Positions 52,393 to 59,020 of a stretch of DNA of 59,020 nucleotides are shown here, piece after piece. Each line of letters starts with the position of its first letter. The stretch's first letter is position 1. The position numbers and the translations under genes were made by a program. The stretch comes from Flammeovirgaceae bacterium UBA1842 (lineage in GTDB: Bacteria > Bacteroidota > Bacteroidia > Cytophagales > Cyclobacteriaceae): the NCBI GenBank assembly GCA_002338655.1, contig DDIU01000038.1, positions 1-59,020 on the forward strand, read 5' to 3'. The notes under the pieces were generated by a model, which was not told the DNA's origin, did not search any database, and was given only the letters and a program-made list of their open reading frames with translations.

Positions 52393-53439
52393 ATGAAATA
52401 CCTTTTACCTTTTTTGCTGATTGTTTCACTATCCTGCTCACACAAAGAGAGTAAAAAGGAAGTGGCCGTGGAAAAAAGCTGGCAAATGCCTGATACTGCG
52501 GCATATTTGGCGGTTGGTAAAATAAAATTGTCTGACTATGGGTTTTTTGAAGGTCACCTCGCAGATTTAAGTCCTGTCCATCGTGTTTTTCCCTATGATA
52601 TCAATAGTCCGTTATTTTCTGATTATGCCCTGAAGAAACGGTTTATCTACTTACCTGAAGGTGAACAAATAACCTATAACAGTACCGACCCATTTGATTT
52701 TCCAGAAGGGAGTGTCCTTATAAAAAACTTCTATTTTAGTGATGAGCAATTAGGCGCTGGAAAAGGGAAAATCATAGAAACCAGACTGCTCATAAAAACA
52801 CAAGACACTTGGAAATCACTTCCCTATGTATGGAATGAGGAACAAACAGAAGCCTATTTAGAGGTGCCGGGAAGAACGGTGCCCCTCACTTTACTAAGTT
52901 TAAATAAAAAGATACTCTACTCCGTACCCACAATGATGCAATGCAAAAGCTGCCATGATTCAAATGGAAAAATGGTGCTTATTGGACCTTCTGCGCGACA
53001 GCTTAACAAAGCTGGGCAATTGGAGAAACTTGTTGCAATGAACTGGATTAAAAATGTGCCCGCCCCTTCTGAATGGCCGACTTTGACAGACTATACGGAT
53101 AATAGTGAACCCTTACATTTACGGGCACGTGCTTATCTCGAAATTAATTGTGCCCATTGTCATAATGCAAATGGCCCAACCAAAAACTCCGGACTTGACT
53201 TGACAACTACTGCACAGGCTCCACTTGCTATGGGCATATTCAAAGCTCCCATCGCTGCCGGTAAAGGTACGGGAGGGTTACTTTACGATATTGTGCCAGG
53301 CCACCCTGACCAATCTATTTTATTGTATAGAATGCAATCTGTTGATCCAGCTATTATGATGCCTGAGATTGGAAAGTCAATTGTACACAAAGAAGGTGTG
53401 AAGCTGATTGCCGATTGGATTTCAACTCTAGAAAAATAA
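52393..53439 (+). CDS. SO_2930-family di-heme c-type lipoprotein
   Basis: A 348-residue lipoprotein (lipobox LSC, Cys15) with two c-type heme motifs, CKSCH (184-188) and CAHCH (253-257), separated by a conserved-looking linker, plus a YDIVPGHPDQSILLYRM segment. Members of the SO_2930 family are usually found beside the beta-helix family encoded upstream, and the pair may form an envelope complex. Redox function is inferred from the hemes. Stop and next start overlap (TAATG at 53437-53441). Confidence 0.86.
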   Translation: MKYLLPFLLIVSLSCSHKESKKEVAVEKSWQMPDTAAYLAVGKIKLSDYGFFEGHLADLSPVHRVFPYDINSPLFSDYALKKRFIYLPEGEQITYNSTDPFDFPEGSVLIKNFYFSDEQLGAGKGKIIETRLLIKTQDTWKSLPYVWNEEQTEAYLEVPGRTVPLTLLSLNKKILYSVPTMMQCKSCHDSNGKMVLIGPSARQLNKAGQLEKLVAMNWIKNVPAPSEWPTLTDYTDNSEPLHLRARAYLEINCAHCHNANGPTKNSGLDLTTTAQAPLAMGIFKAPIAAGKGTGGLLYDIVPGHPDQSILLYRMQSVDPAIMMPEIGKSIVHKEGVKLIADWISTLEK

Positions 53440-54011
53440 TGATCAATCCAATATTTGAAGATCAGCTATTTAAAGGTATTGATTATACCCTGCAACCTTT
53501 TCCCAATGGGGAATACGAGCAATGTACCTTTATAAATTGTAACTTCTCAGGAGTCAATTTATTCAATATTACCTTTATGGACTGTGAATTTGAGAATTGC
53601 AATTTTAGTGAAGCACAGCTGAATAATACAGGTCTAAAGTCAGTAATCTTTAAAAATTGTAAGTTGATCGGCCTTCAATTCGATAGGTGTAATCCATTTT
53701 TATTGGCAATGGGTTTCGATAATTGTCAATTGAACTTATCCTATTTCTATAAGCTAAAACTAAAACAGACCCGCTTTAAGAATTGTAATCTTCAAGAAGC
53801 CGATTTTACCGAAGCAGATTTCACTGAATCAATTTTTGACAATTGTGATCTTGCCAATGCTATTTTTAGTAAAACTGTTTTAGTCAAGGCTGATTTTAGG
53901 TCCTCTTTTAATTACTCCATTGATCCAGAATCAAACAGAATTAAAAAAGCAAAATTCTCTCGGCAGGGCCTTTCAGGTTTACTTGATAAATATCAAATTG
54001 AAATAGAATGA
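53439..54011 (+). CDS. Pentapeptide repeat protein
   Basis: About 190 residues of A(D/N)LxX-type repeats with many F-x-N-C units (FINCNF, FENCNF, FKNCNL, FDNCDL), forming a quadrilateral beta-helix. A C-terminal helix follows (QGLSGLLDKYQ). Some family members (Qnr, MfpA) protect or inhibit DNA gyrase, but this one lacks proof of that. The ATG at 53439 overlaps the preceding stop; a TTG at 53415 would overlap more of the heme gene. ATGA overlap with the next gene. Confidence 0.82.
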   Translation: MINPIFEDQLFKGIDYTLQPFPNGEYEQCTFINCNFSGVNLFNITFMDCEFENCNFSEAQLNNTGLKSVIFKNCKLIGLQFDRCNPFLLAMGFDNCQLNLSYFYKLKLKQTRFKNCNLQEADFTEADFTESIFDNCDLANAIFSKTVLVKADFRSSFNYSIDPESNRIKKAKFSRQGLSGLLDKYQIEIE

Positions 54012-54694
54012 TTAGACTTTTAATAGTACCTGCGGTAATATTTCTAATAAGCTGTGGAAGCAAAAATGAAAACAGTAATTCCAAATCAACGGACGCATAT
54101 CAAGCAGATACGGTCATTGGCAGCAAGGCCATTACCAATGAGCTTGCTGGCTCGGTATACAGGAAAAGGGCAACGGCTTACTTTGTCATAATAGACAGGG
54201 ATACCTCGAGTTTTTGGCCAACATTTATTGAAACCAATGAAGGTAGAATAACTATAATTATAAGGTTAAGGCCTGAATATACCTATCAGCAACAACTTAA
54301 TAGTATAGCATTAATATTGCCACATGCTGCAAAATCTTATAATCTCGATTCTCTAAGTAGCCTTTCTCTTGGCAGACTTTATACTTCGGGTGACTTGGCC
54401 ATTGAATTAACCAATCAATATGTACAAACGTTTGGGGAAAAGCCCGGGATTCCAACATCGGAATATGATGATATCTCCAATTTTCTTCTTAACTCCAAAC
54501 TAGCGCATGACTTTGACAAGCTGTTTGAACGTTACAATAGCCACGTGTCAAAAATTGGGGTTGAGAAAGTATTTTTCACTGATCGTGACTATTTATACCA
54601 AGTCAGTAAAATCGAAACGGACACCTCAAACACCAGTAAGAAGATTCTGGATTGCATGACTTGGATCCAATTTGATCAAATTGTGCATGACTGA
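54008..54694 (+). CDS. Lipoprotein of unknown function
   Basis: A 228-residue protein with lipobox LISC (Cys16), a low-complexity Ser/Asn linker (18-30) and a compact alpha/beta domain (45-225) with no motif I can identify. It is in the overlapping gene chain (4-base overlap with the previous gene, 8-base overlap with the next). Probably inner- or outer-membrane-attached in the periplasm. Confidence 0.7.
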   Translation: MIRLLIVPAVIFLISCGSKNENSNSKSTDAYQADTVIGSKAITNELAGSVYRKRATAYFVIIDRDTSSFWPTFIETNEGRITIIIRLRPEYTYQQQLNSIALILPHAAKSYNLDSLSSLSLGRLYTSGDLAIELTNQYVQTFGEKPGIPTSEYDDISNFLLNSKLAHDFDKLFERYNSHVSKIGVEKVFFTDRDYLYQVSKIETDTSNTSKKILDCMTWIQFDQIVHD

Positions 54695-55169
54695 AAAAAT
54701 GACTCCAAGAATTGAGACCATAGGTAATATCAAGCTGGTAGGTATGTTCAAAAAAATGACACCCGCTAGGGATACTACCAAAGAATTGTTTCGAGGATTA
54801 ATGCCTCGAAAGAAAGAGATAAATGCATTGAACCCTAAAATATATTGTTTGCAACTTTATGATGTTATAGGCTTCGATGACTTCAATGAAAACACTCAGT
54901 TTGTAAAGTGGGGCGCAGTAGAAGTAGCAGATTTCTCCTTAATACCTGAAGGTATGTCATCCTTGGTACTTGAGGCAGGTAAATATGCGGTGTTTATCCA
55001 CCATGGCCGTGCTTCGGCATTTCATAAAACATGGACGCTCATTTTTGATAGTTGGTTGCCCTCCAGTGGATATTCTTTGGATTCCCGCCCCCACTTCCAA
55101 TTGTTACCACCAAACTATAACCCTGTTGATCCAAATGCGGAAGAAGAAGTTTGGGTACCCATAAAATAA
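54687..55169 (+). CDS. GyrI-like effector-binding domain protein
   Basis: A 160-residue cytoplasmic protein with the GyrI/effector-binding pattern: IETIGNIKLVGMFKKMT at the N terminus, KYAVFIHHGRASAFHKTWTLIFDSWLPSSG and a C-terminal RPHFQLLPPNY...EEVWVPIK. GyrI-like modules bind small hydrophobic ligands and, in E. coli, modulate DNA gyrase. A GyrI-like protein two genes after a pentapeptide repeat protein is suggestive but not proof of a gyrase link. Starts at ATG 54687; the TTG at 54672 is less likely. Confidence 0.8.
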   Translation: MTEKMTPRIETIGNIKLVGMFKKMTPARDTTKELFRGLMPRKKEINALNPKIYCLQLYDVIGFDDFNENTQFVKWGAVEVADFSLIPEGMSSLVLEAGKYAVFIHHGRASAFHKTWTLIFDSWLPSSGYSLDSRPHFQLLPPNYNPVDPNAEEEVWVPIK

Positions 55170-55207
55170 GAGGGACATCTATTAAGACATCCCATTTAAT
55201 CATTGAA

Positions 55208-56545
55208 TTAGCACCCTCCGAGAATTGATTCTGGGTCTATTGCCTCACCATTTTCATGAATTTCGTAGTGCAAATGCGGCCCGGTAGACTGGCCAGTAGA
55301 GCCAACATACCCTATAACTTGTCCTTTCTTAACCATTTCACCTTGCAGCACCTTAAAACTGGCCATGTGTGAATATTGTGTTGTATAAACTTCAGAATGT
55401 TTGATCTGCACAAAGTTGCCTTTAGCTTCATCGTACTTTGTTAGGGTTACCCAACCATCTGCTGTAGCAAAAATGGGGGTTCCACTTTTGGCAGTAAGAT
55501 CAACACCTGTGTGCATTTTTTCAACCTTCAATATGGGGTGCATTTTCATACCAAAGCCTGAAGTCACCTTAAATGGTCCATCACCTAATGGCGACATGGA
55601 GGGTTTGTCAGTAGAATCAGCGAGCTCTAACACTGGCTTAAACGTTTTAATTATTGGTTTTGATAGAGCACTTTTGGTATTCAAGGCCGTTAGTATAATA
55701 GCCAGGGGAATTGCACCCATTATTGCCATTTTCATCCATAATTTTGATCTGTTTTTTTTCATCATTTCTATTCTATCTTTTAGGGGTGTAGAAAAATTAG
55801 TAGCTAGAGTCAAGCTATAATTTTTATTAATGGCTTGTGACAGTAGCGTAGATTGATATTGCCATAGATTGGTTCCTTGTTTCAACACATTTCTATCCGC
55901 CAAGTACTCCAGATTTAACCTAATTGATCTTTTATACAGATAGATAAACGGATTGAACCAAAATACAACAGCCACAAGTTCCACTATAAGGAGGTCAATA
56001 AAATGCCACTGTTCCACATGTACTTTTTCATGTAGTAGAATTTCATTTGGTAGTTTAACTCCCCCTTGCTTAGGCATATAGATGGACCTGAACATAGACA
56101 GCGGTTGGGTTATCCTATCACTACAAATGATTTTCACTCCATTGTAATAATGTGTGGTAGCCCCATTTGATAATCGATTTACTGCTATAAAGGACCAGAA
56201 TAATCGTAGCAATAATATACCTGCTACAAGGAAGTAAATGATATAGATCCAGGAAATTGGGGTTTCCTCAGCATTTTGAAATGTATGAATTTCTGATTGC
56301 AGTGTACTTACCGATTGAAGAACGTTTGTTGTTATTGGTGAAATTATATTTTGTTGCTCATGTGTGATGGGTTGCTGACTTACGGGGTTTAAATACGTAC
56401 TAAATGGGCTCAACAAGCAAAATATTATAGTCAGTAAAAGATATGCTCTATTCAAACCAAAGAATGTCATTTTGCGAAGTACAAAATGGTAATAAAGCCA
56501 AAACCCGGTTAGACCAATGCTCGCGACAATCAAATAGAATATCAT
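55208..56545 (-). CDS. M56 (BlaR1-like) metallopeptidase fused to an M23 endopeptidase
   Basis: A 445-residue protein. The N-terminal part (1-295) has four or more membrane helices and the M56 zinc motif HEKVH (172-176) with FNPFIYLY and ADRNVL, as in BlaR1/MecR1. The C-terminal part (about 320-445) is an M23 LytM-type peptidase with HTGVD (345-349) and HLHYE (424-428), which cuts peptidoglycan cross-links. In BlaR1 the sensor is a beta-lactam-binding domain; here the extracytoplasmic module is a cell-wall peptidase. It overlaps the repressor gene by four bases. Confidence 0.9.
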   Translation of the reverse strand: MIFYLIVASIGLTGFWLYYHFVLRKMTFFGLNRAYLLLTIIFCLLSPFSTYLNPVSQQPITHEQQNIISPITTNVLQSVSTLQSEIHTFQNAEETPISWIYIIYFLVAGILLLRLFWSFIAVNRLSNGATTHYYNGVKIICSDRITQPLSMFRSIYMPKQGGVKLPNEILLHEKVHVEQWHFIDLLIVELVAVVFWFNPFIYLYKRSIRLNLEYLADRNVLKQGTNLWQYQSTLLSQAINKNYSLTLATNFSTPLKDRIEMMKKNRSKLWMKMAIMGAIPLAIILTALNTKSALSKPIIKTFKPVLELADSTDKPSMSPLGDGPFKVTSGFGMKMHPILKVEKMHTGVDLTAKSGTPIFATADGWVTLTKYDEAKGNFVQIKHSEVYTTQYSHMASFKVLQGEMVKKGQVIGYVGSTGQSTGPHLHYEIHENGEAIDPESILGGC

Positions 56546-56916
56546 GATCCCTTTTGTTTAATAAGTTGCTTATCAATTTCCGCCTTTATGGCCTCCAGTT
56601 CAGCAGTAGTCAAATCAGAATGTGCAAAGAAGGAGGCAAAGCCTTGCCACGAGTTTTCAAAAAAGTTAGAGACCATTCCCTTAAAATGGGTCTTGAAATA
56701 CACTTCCTTTTTTACCAAAGGATAATATTCATGCACTTTGCCATAAGTATGATGCCCAATAAAATTCTTTTTTACCAATACTCTTATTACAGTGGATATA
56801 GTTGGGTAAGCCGGTTTAGGCTCTGGCATCCCTTCGACAATGTCTTTTAGAAAACCTTTTTCAAGCTTCCAAAGTACTTGCATGATCTGCTCTTCGGCCT
56901 TTGTGAGTTCCTTCAT
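56542..56916 (-). CDS. BlaI/MecI/CopY-family repressor
   Basis: A 124-residue winged-helix repressor (ELTKAEEQIMQVLWKLEKG, YPTISTVIRVLVKKNFIGHHTYGKVHEYYPLV) with a C-terminal dimerisation/cleavage region. In the bla system the M56 protein cleaves it to relieve repression; the overlapping M56-M23 gene makes the same scheme likely here. An inverted TATAACTATAT/ATTATAATT-like AT-rich region lies just upstream (56925-56970), a plausible operator. Confidence 0.92.
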   Translation of the reverse strand: MKELTKAEEQIMQVLWKLEKGFLKDIVEGMPEPKPAYPTISTVIRVLVKKNFIGHHTYGKVHEYYPLVKKEVYFKTHFKGMVSNFFENSWQGFASFFAHSDLTTAELEAIKAEIDKQLIKQKGS

Positions 56917-56983
56917 TTTTCAAATGTATAACTATATTTATAATTATCAAATTATTTTTATAGTTATAACAAATATACTCCTG

Positions 56984-58108
56984 CTAGTATGCCTGTAATT
57001 CTCTCAGGGTCAACAGTACTTTACTGACTATTTCCTCAAAATGAACGTCCAGTATTTCTGGTTGGATGGGCAGTGAAACAAAATGCCTGGCGGCATACTC
57101 TGCATTTGGTATATTTTTACAGTATTTCACAAAATTTGGATGGTCCTTCATGGTCAGCTCATAATGGATATTGGTGGCTATTCCTTTTTCCATCAGCCTG
57201 CCCCTAAAATCATCCCGATTGGTTAAGCGAATGGGATATTGATGATAGTTAGCCCCTTCTATAATGGGAGGCAATAAATCCGCATAATCCTTAAATCGCA
57301 CGGCATAGGCTTTGGCATAAAATACCCTTCGCTTATTATAATCCTCTAGATCAGGCAGTTGGATATTTAAGTAAGCAGCCTGTAATTCATCCATCCTGCT
57401 GTTTTTACCATTAGACTTAATTACTCCTTCTGTATTTATTCCGTAGTTTCTGAGGGCATAAAGCTTTTGAGCTATTGATGGGTCGTTAGTAGTAATCGCA
57501 CCTCCATCACCCATACAACCCAAATTTTTTGTTGGATAGAAACTAAAAGCTCCGCATATGCCCAGAGATCCAAGTTTATCGTCACCCATTTTGGCACCAT
57601 GAGCTTGTGCACAATCTTCAATAATATGTAGGCTGTATTTTTCTGCCAGATGTGCTAATTCCTTAACTGGAGCTGCATAGCCATGCAAATGTACAGGTAC
57701 AATGGCTTTTGTATTAATCGTTATTGCGGCTTTCACTGCTTCTGTCGAAATACAATATTCTGGAGCTTCTACATCTACTATCACTGGAGTAGCCCCAATA
57801 TTAAGTATCGCGCTTACAGTGGCCGGGGCCGTTAGGCTTGTGGTTATTACTTCATCCTCTGGCTTCACCCCTACTGCTAATAAACTTAATGAAATGGCAT
57901 CGGTACCAGAATTTACTGCAATGCAATATTCAGTTCCAATAAATTGGGCAAAGTGCTTTTCAAAATTCTCTACTTCCTCACCTAAAATGTAATTGCCCCC
58001 ATCCAAAACTTTGCCTGTAGCTTCCATCATCTTTTTTCGAAATACCTCGAACCTAAGCTTAGGATTGGCGGCAGGAATAGAAGTGCTATGGCCTATTTTG
58101 TATTTCAT
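56984..58108 (-). CDS. DegT/DnrJ/EryC1/StrS aminotransferase (FdtB-like)
   Basis: A 374-residue PLP-dependent sugar aminotransferase with SGTDA near 67-71, Asp165 in IIEDCAQAHG and PLP Lys194 in SFYPTKNLG. Such enzymes aminate 3- or 4-keto nucleotide sugars. Its start overlaps the FdtA/QdtA-like isomerase gene by 23 bases, so it most likely makes a dTDP-3-amino-3,6-dideoxyhexose for surface polysaccharide. Full length. Confidence 0.92.
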   Translation of the reverse strand: MKYKIGHSTSIPAANPKLRFEVFRKKMMEATGKVLDGGNYILGEEVENFEKHFAQFIGTEYCIAVNSGTDAISLSLLAVGVKPEDEVITTSLTAPATVSAILNIGATPVIVDVEAPEYCISTEAVKAAITINTKAIVPVHLHGYAAPVKELAHLAEKYSLHIIEDCAQAHGAKMGDDKLGSLGICGAFSFYPTKNLGCMGDGGAITTNDPSIAQKLYALRNYGINTEGVIKSNGKNSRMDELQAAYLNIQLPDLEDYNKRRVFYAKAYAVRFKDYADLLPPIIEGANYHQYPIRLTNRDDFRGRLMEKGIATNIHYELTMKDHPNFVKYCKNIPNAEYAARHFVSLPIQPEILDVHFEEIVSKVLLTLRELQAY

Positions 58109-58484
58109 CTAGGGAAAAATAATGAGTGTCTTCAAATTTCTTAGCTGCGTAAACTGCAACAATGGCATCTGCCGAAAAATCCACTAGTTCAATATAATGA
58201 AATGGAGGAACATATACACCCACATTAATTTTGGAAAGTTTCCAATTAGAAACCTTACCACTTTTAGCTGTATTTATAAGTGTAACAGTTCCTTTTAAGG
58301 CCATCACAAACAATTCACTATCCACCGCATGCCCCGCTCGCTTTTGTGAATTTGGAACGCCCATCAAATAGAATACCCTAGCTGGTAAAAATGGAAGGTT
58401 ATTCTCATTCTGCTCTATCGCCAACAATTGGCCACGATTATCCTTAAAAATGGGGATTTCTATTTGTTTGATTTCACCTGACAT
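58086..58484 (-). CDS. FdtA/QdtA-like dTDP-4-oxo-6-deoxyglucose 3,4-ketoisomerase
   Basis: A 132-residue cupin of the WxcM-like C-terminal/FdtA family: FKDNRGQLLAIEQNENNLPF, a core HAVDSELFVMALKG and VPPFHYIELVDFSADAIVAVYAA. It moves the keto group before amination by the adjacent DegT enzyme. The 23-base overlap implies coupling. No other polysaccharide gene is seen in the window, so this is the end of a cluster or an isolated pair. Confidence 0.88.
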   Translation of the reverse strand: MSGEIKQIEIPIFKDNRGQLLAIEQNENNLPFLPARVFYLMGVPNSQKRAGHAVDSELFVMALKGTVTLINTAKSGKVSNWKLSKINVGVYVPPFHYIELVDFSADAIVAVYAAKKFEDTHYFSLDEIQNRP

Positions 58485-58596
58485 AGTTCTTCAATATTGT
58501 TAGTCTATGTAATTTGTGAAATTAAAGATTCCTGCGCTATAATAAGGTTTTCTTGGCAGACTCATTTTTCAAAATGAAGATATATAATAAACAAAA

Positions 58597-58624
58597 AAGA
58601 GCCCTGCTGGGTAGCAGAGCTCTT
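58597..58624 (-). terminator. Duplicated terminator after the pseudo-tRNA
   Basis: A 12-bp stem (58597-58608 with 58613-58624), loop GGGT, followed by a T-run on the minus strand. It differs from the terminator at 58924-58951 only in the loop. It also ends the GIY-YIG gene transcript. Confidence 0.85.
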
Positions 58625-58679
58625 GGTGACCTCGCACCTGTAACCTTCCCGCCACAGCGGGATGCACTTATTCAGTTAT
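58624..58679 (-). pseudogene. Pseudo-tRNA-Arg remnant
   Basis: Compared with the intact tRNA this copy keeps the D-arm, the variable-loop region GGTTACAGG and the CCA-bearing 3' end, but has lost the T-loop and the ACG anticodon loop, so it cannot be a working tRNA. Its D-arm contains the stop codon (58668-58670) and last residues Ile-Thr-Glu of the GIY-YIG gene. Confidence 0.7.
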
Positions 58680-58910
58680 ATTCTCTTCGATAAATCTATG
58701 AGCACCTCTTCCCTTAATTTTCTTCTCCAATTTCATTGCCTCAGATCTATCAGGAACCTCTAGCTTCCAAACTAGTACCCAAGGAATCCCTTTCTTGGTA
58801 AAATTACCATGCCCCATATTATGTCTAACTAATCTTTTATCAAGATCATTGGTCTGCCCGACATAATACTTCTTTAGACTTTCTGAGTATAGTATGTAAA
58901 CGTAATACAT
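58668..58910 (-). CDS. GIY-YIG nuclease domain protein
   Basis: An 80-residue single-domain protein with YVYIL..YYVGQT (GIY-YIG core, 3-19), catalytic-type Arg26 and Glu62 in MKLEKKIKG. Related small UPF0213/YhbQ-type proteins are common and multi-copy in Bacteroidota and of unknown role; some GIY-YIG enzymes are homing nucleases. Its ATG is eight bases after the tRNA-Arg terminator and its 3' end runs into the pseudo-tRNA, so it lies between two tRNA-derived copies. It has no ordinary promoter and may depend on tRNA read-through. Confidence 0.85.
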   Translation of the reverse strand: MYYVYILYSESLKKYYVGQTNDLDKRLVRHNMGHGNFTKKGIPWVLVWKLEVPDRSEAMKLEKKIKGRGAHRFIEENITE

Positions 58911-58923
58911 GAATTTAACAAAA

Positions 58924-58951
58924 AAGAGCCCTGCTGTGTAGCAGAGCTCTT
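58924..58951 (-). terminator. Rho-independent terminator of tRNA-Arg
   Basis: A 12-bp stem (58924-58935 with 58940-58951, one G-U pair) around loop GTGT, with a T-run on the minus strand. It begins at the tRNA CCA end. Confidence 0.88.
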
Positions 58952-59020
58952 GGTGACCTCGACAGGATTCAAACCTGTAACCTTCTGAGCCGTAATCAGA
59001 TGCACTATTCAGTTATGCTA
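58951..59020 (-). tRNA. tRNA-Arg (anticodon ACG), truncated by the window edge
   Basis: Read on the minus strand: D-arm GCAT..GTGC, anticodon arm TCTGA-TTACGGC-TCAGA giving anticodon ACG (arginine, needing A34 deamination), variable loop AGGTT, T-arm ACAGG-TTTGAAT-CCTGT and 3' CGAGGTC-A-CCA. CCA is encoded. The 5' acceptor strand, seven bases expected to read GACCTCG, lies beyond the window end. Confidence 0.92.

Larger units (their letters stand above)
58590..58679 (-). repeat. Degenerate copy of the tRNA-Arg plus terminator module
   Basis: This 90-base segment matches 58917-59010 over the terminator hairpin and most of the tRNA. It shares GTTACAGG, GCGAGGTCACCA-type ends and the ATAACTGAATA D-arm with the intact tRNA. 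The T-arm loop is deleted and the anticodon arm is replaced by a 6-bp stem with a 4-base loop (58647-58662). Confidence 0.75.

Noticed and set aside
55401..55820. 139-residue plus-strand frame inside the M56-M23 gene
   Set aside because: Antisense to a gene with intact catalytic motifs in both domains; no independent start signal.
1..59020. CRISPR array or phage genes
   Set aside because: No spaced identical repeats of 23-50 bases in series and no capsid, portal, integrase or tail genes were seen.

Overview
The window is AT-rich chromosomal DNA from a Bacteroidota bacterium, most likely order Cytophagales (class is a firm inference, genus is not attempted). Evidence: a type IX secretion C-terminal sorting domain protein, the Bacteroidota-type omega subunit next to bamD, a DUF4835 gene between coaBC and recN, MecI-M56 and MocR/PNPOx gene pairs, TAnnTTTG -7 promoter boxes, and lipoproteins with typical lipoboxes.

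Layout. 1-1344: a single YD-like ORF bounded by nested inverted repeats and hairpin-rich flanks, looking like a mobile one-gene cassette. 1345-3084: metallophosphoesterase, DUF1801 and RibD/DHFR-like genes. 3126-10165: S9 peptidase, a membrane DHp-only sensor, a TPR histidine kinase and a DJ-1/AraC regulator. 10288-11953: operon of two PhnB-type VOC proteins, an SRPBCC protein and a DoxX-like protein. 11996-14975: desaturase, LpxL-like acyltransferase and malate dehydrogenase. 15062-24619: housekeeping and envelope block (cNMP-binding protein, tilS, OstA/LptA-like, T9SS cargo, then bamD-rpoZ-coaBC-DUF4835-74 aa protein-recN, tightly packed). 24831-29681: membrane protein, SLC13 transporter, a membrane AraC regulator followed by a DJ-1 protein with a perfect 22-bp palindrome between them, and phnA.

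29767-33952 is an AT-rich accessory island between phnA and ahcY: a tiny Cys-containing protein gene (33803-33952), a DNA cytosine-5 methyltransferase, a protein with two GHKL ATPase modules, and a stand-alone receiver, all on the minus strand. No restriction nuclease is visible. This is the best candidate here for an undescribed signalling or defence system. 34208-41013: ahcY, Lrp/AsnC, a fatty acid desaturase, a PNPOx/MocR divergent pair and dnaA (no convincing oriC). 41262-44532: both methylmalonyl-CoA mutase subunits. 44587-51052: an exported TPR-CHAT protease-like protein followed by a FecR-domain lipoprotein and an exported Ig-like protein. 51129-55169: beta-helix lipoprotein, di-heme lipoprotein, pentapeptide repeat protein, lipoprotein and GyrI-like protein, partly overlapping. 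55208-58484: M56-M23 fusion with BlaI-type repressor, and an FdtA/FdtB-like amino-sugar pair.

The right edge holds a tRNA-Arg(ACG) cut by the window end, its terminator, a GIY-YIG nuclease gene, and then a degenerate second copy of the tRNA plus terminator; the stop codon of the nuclease gene lies inside the tRNA-derived sequence. All assignments come from reading the sequence; no database search was run.
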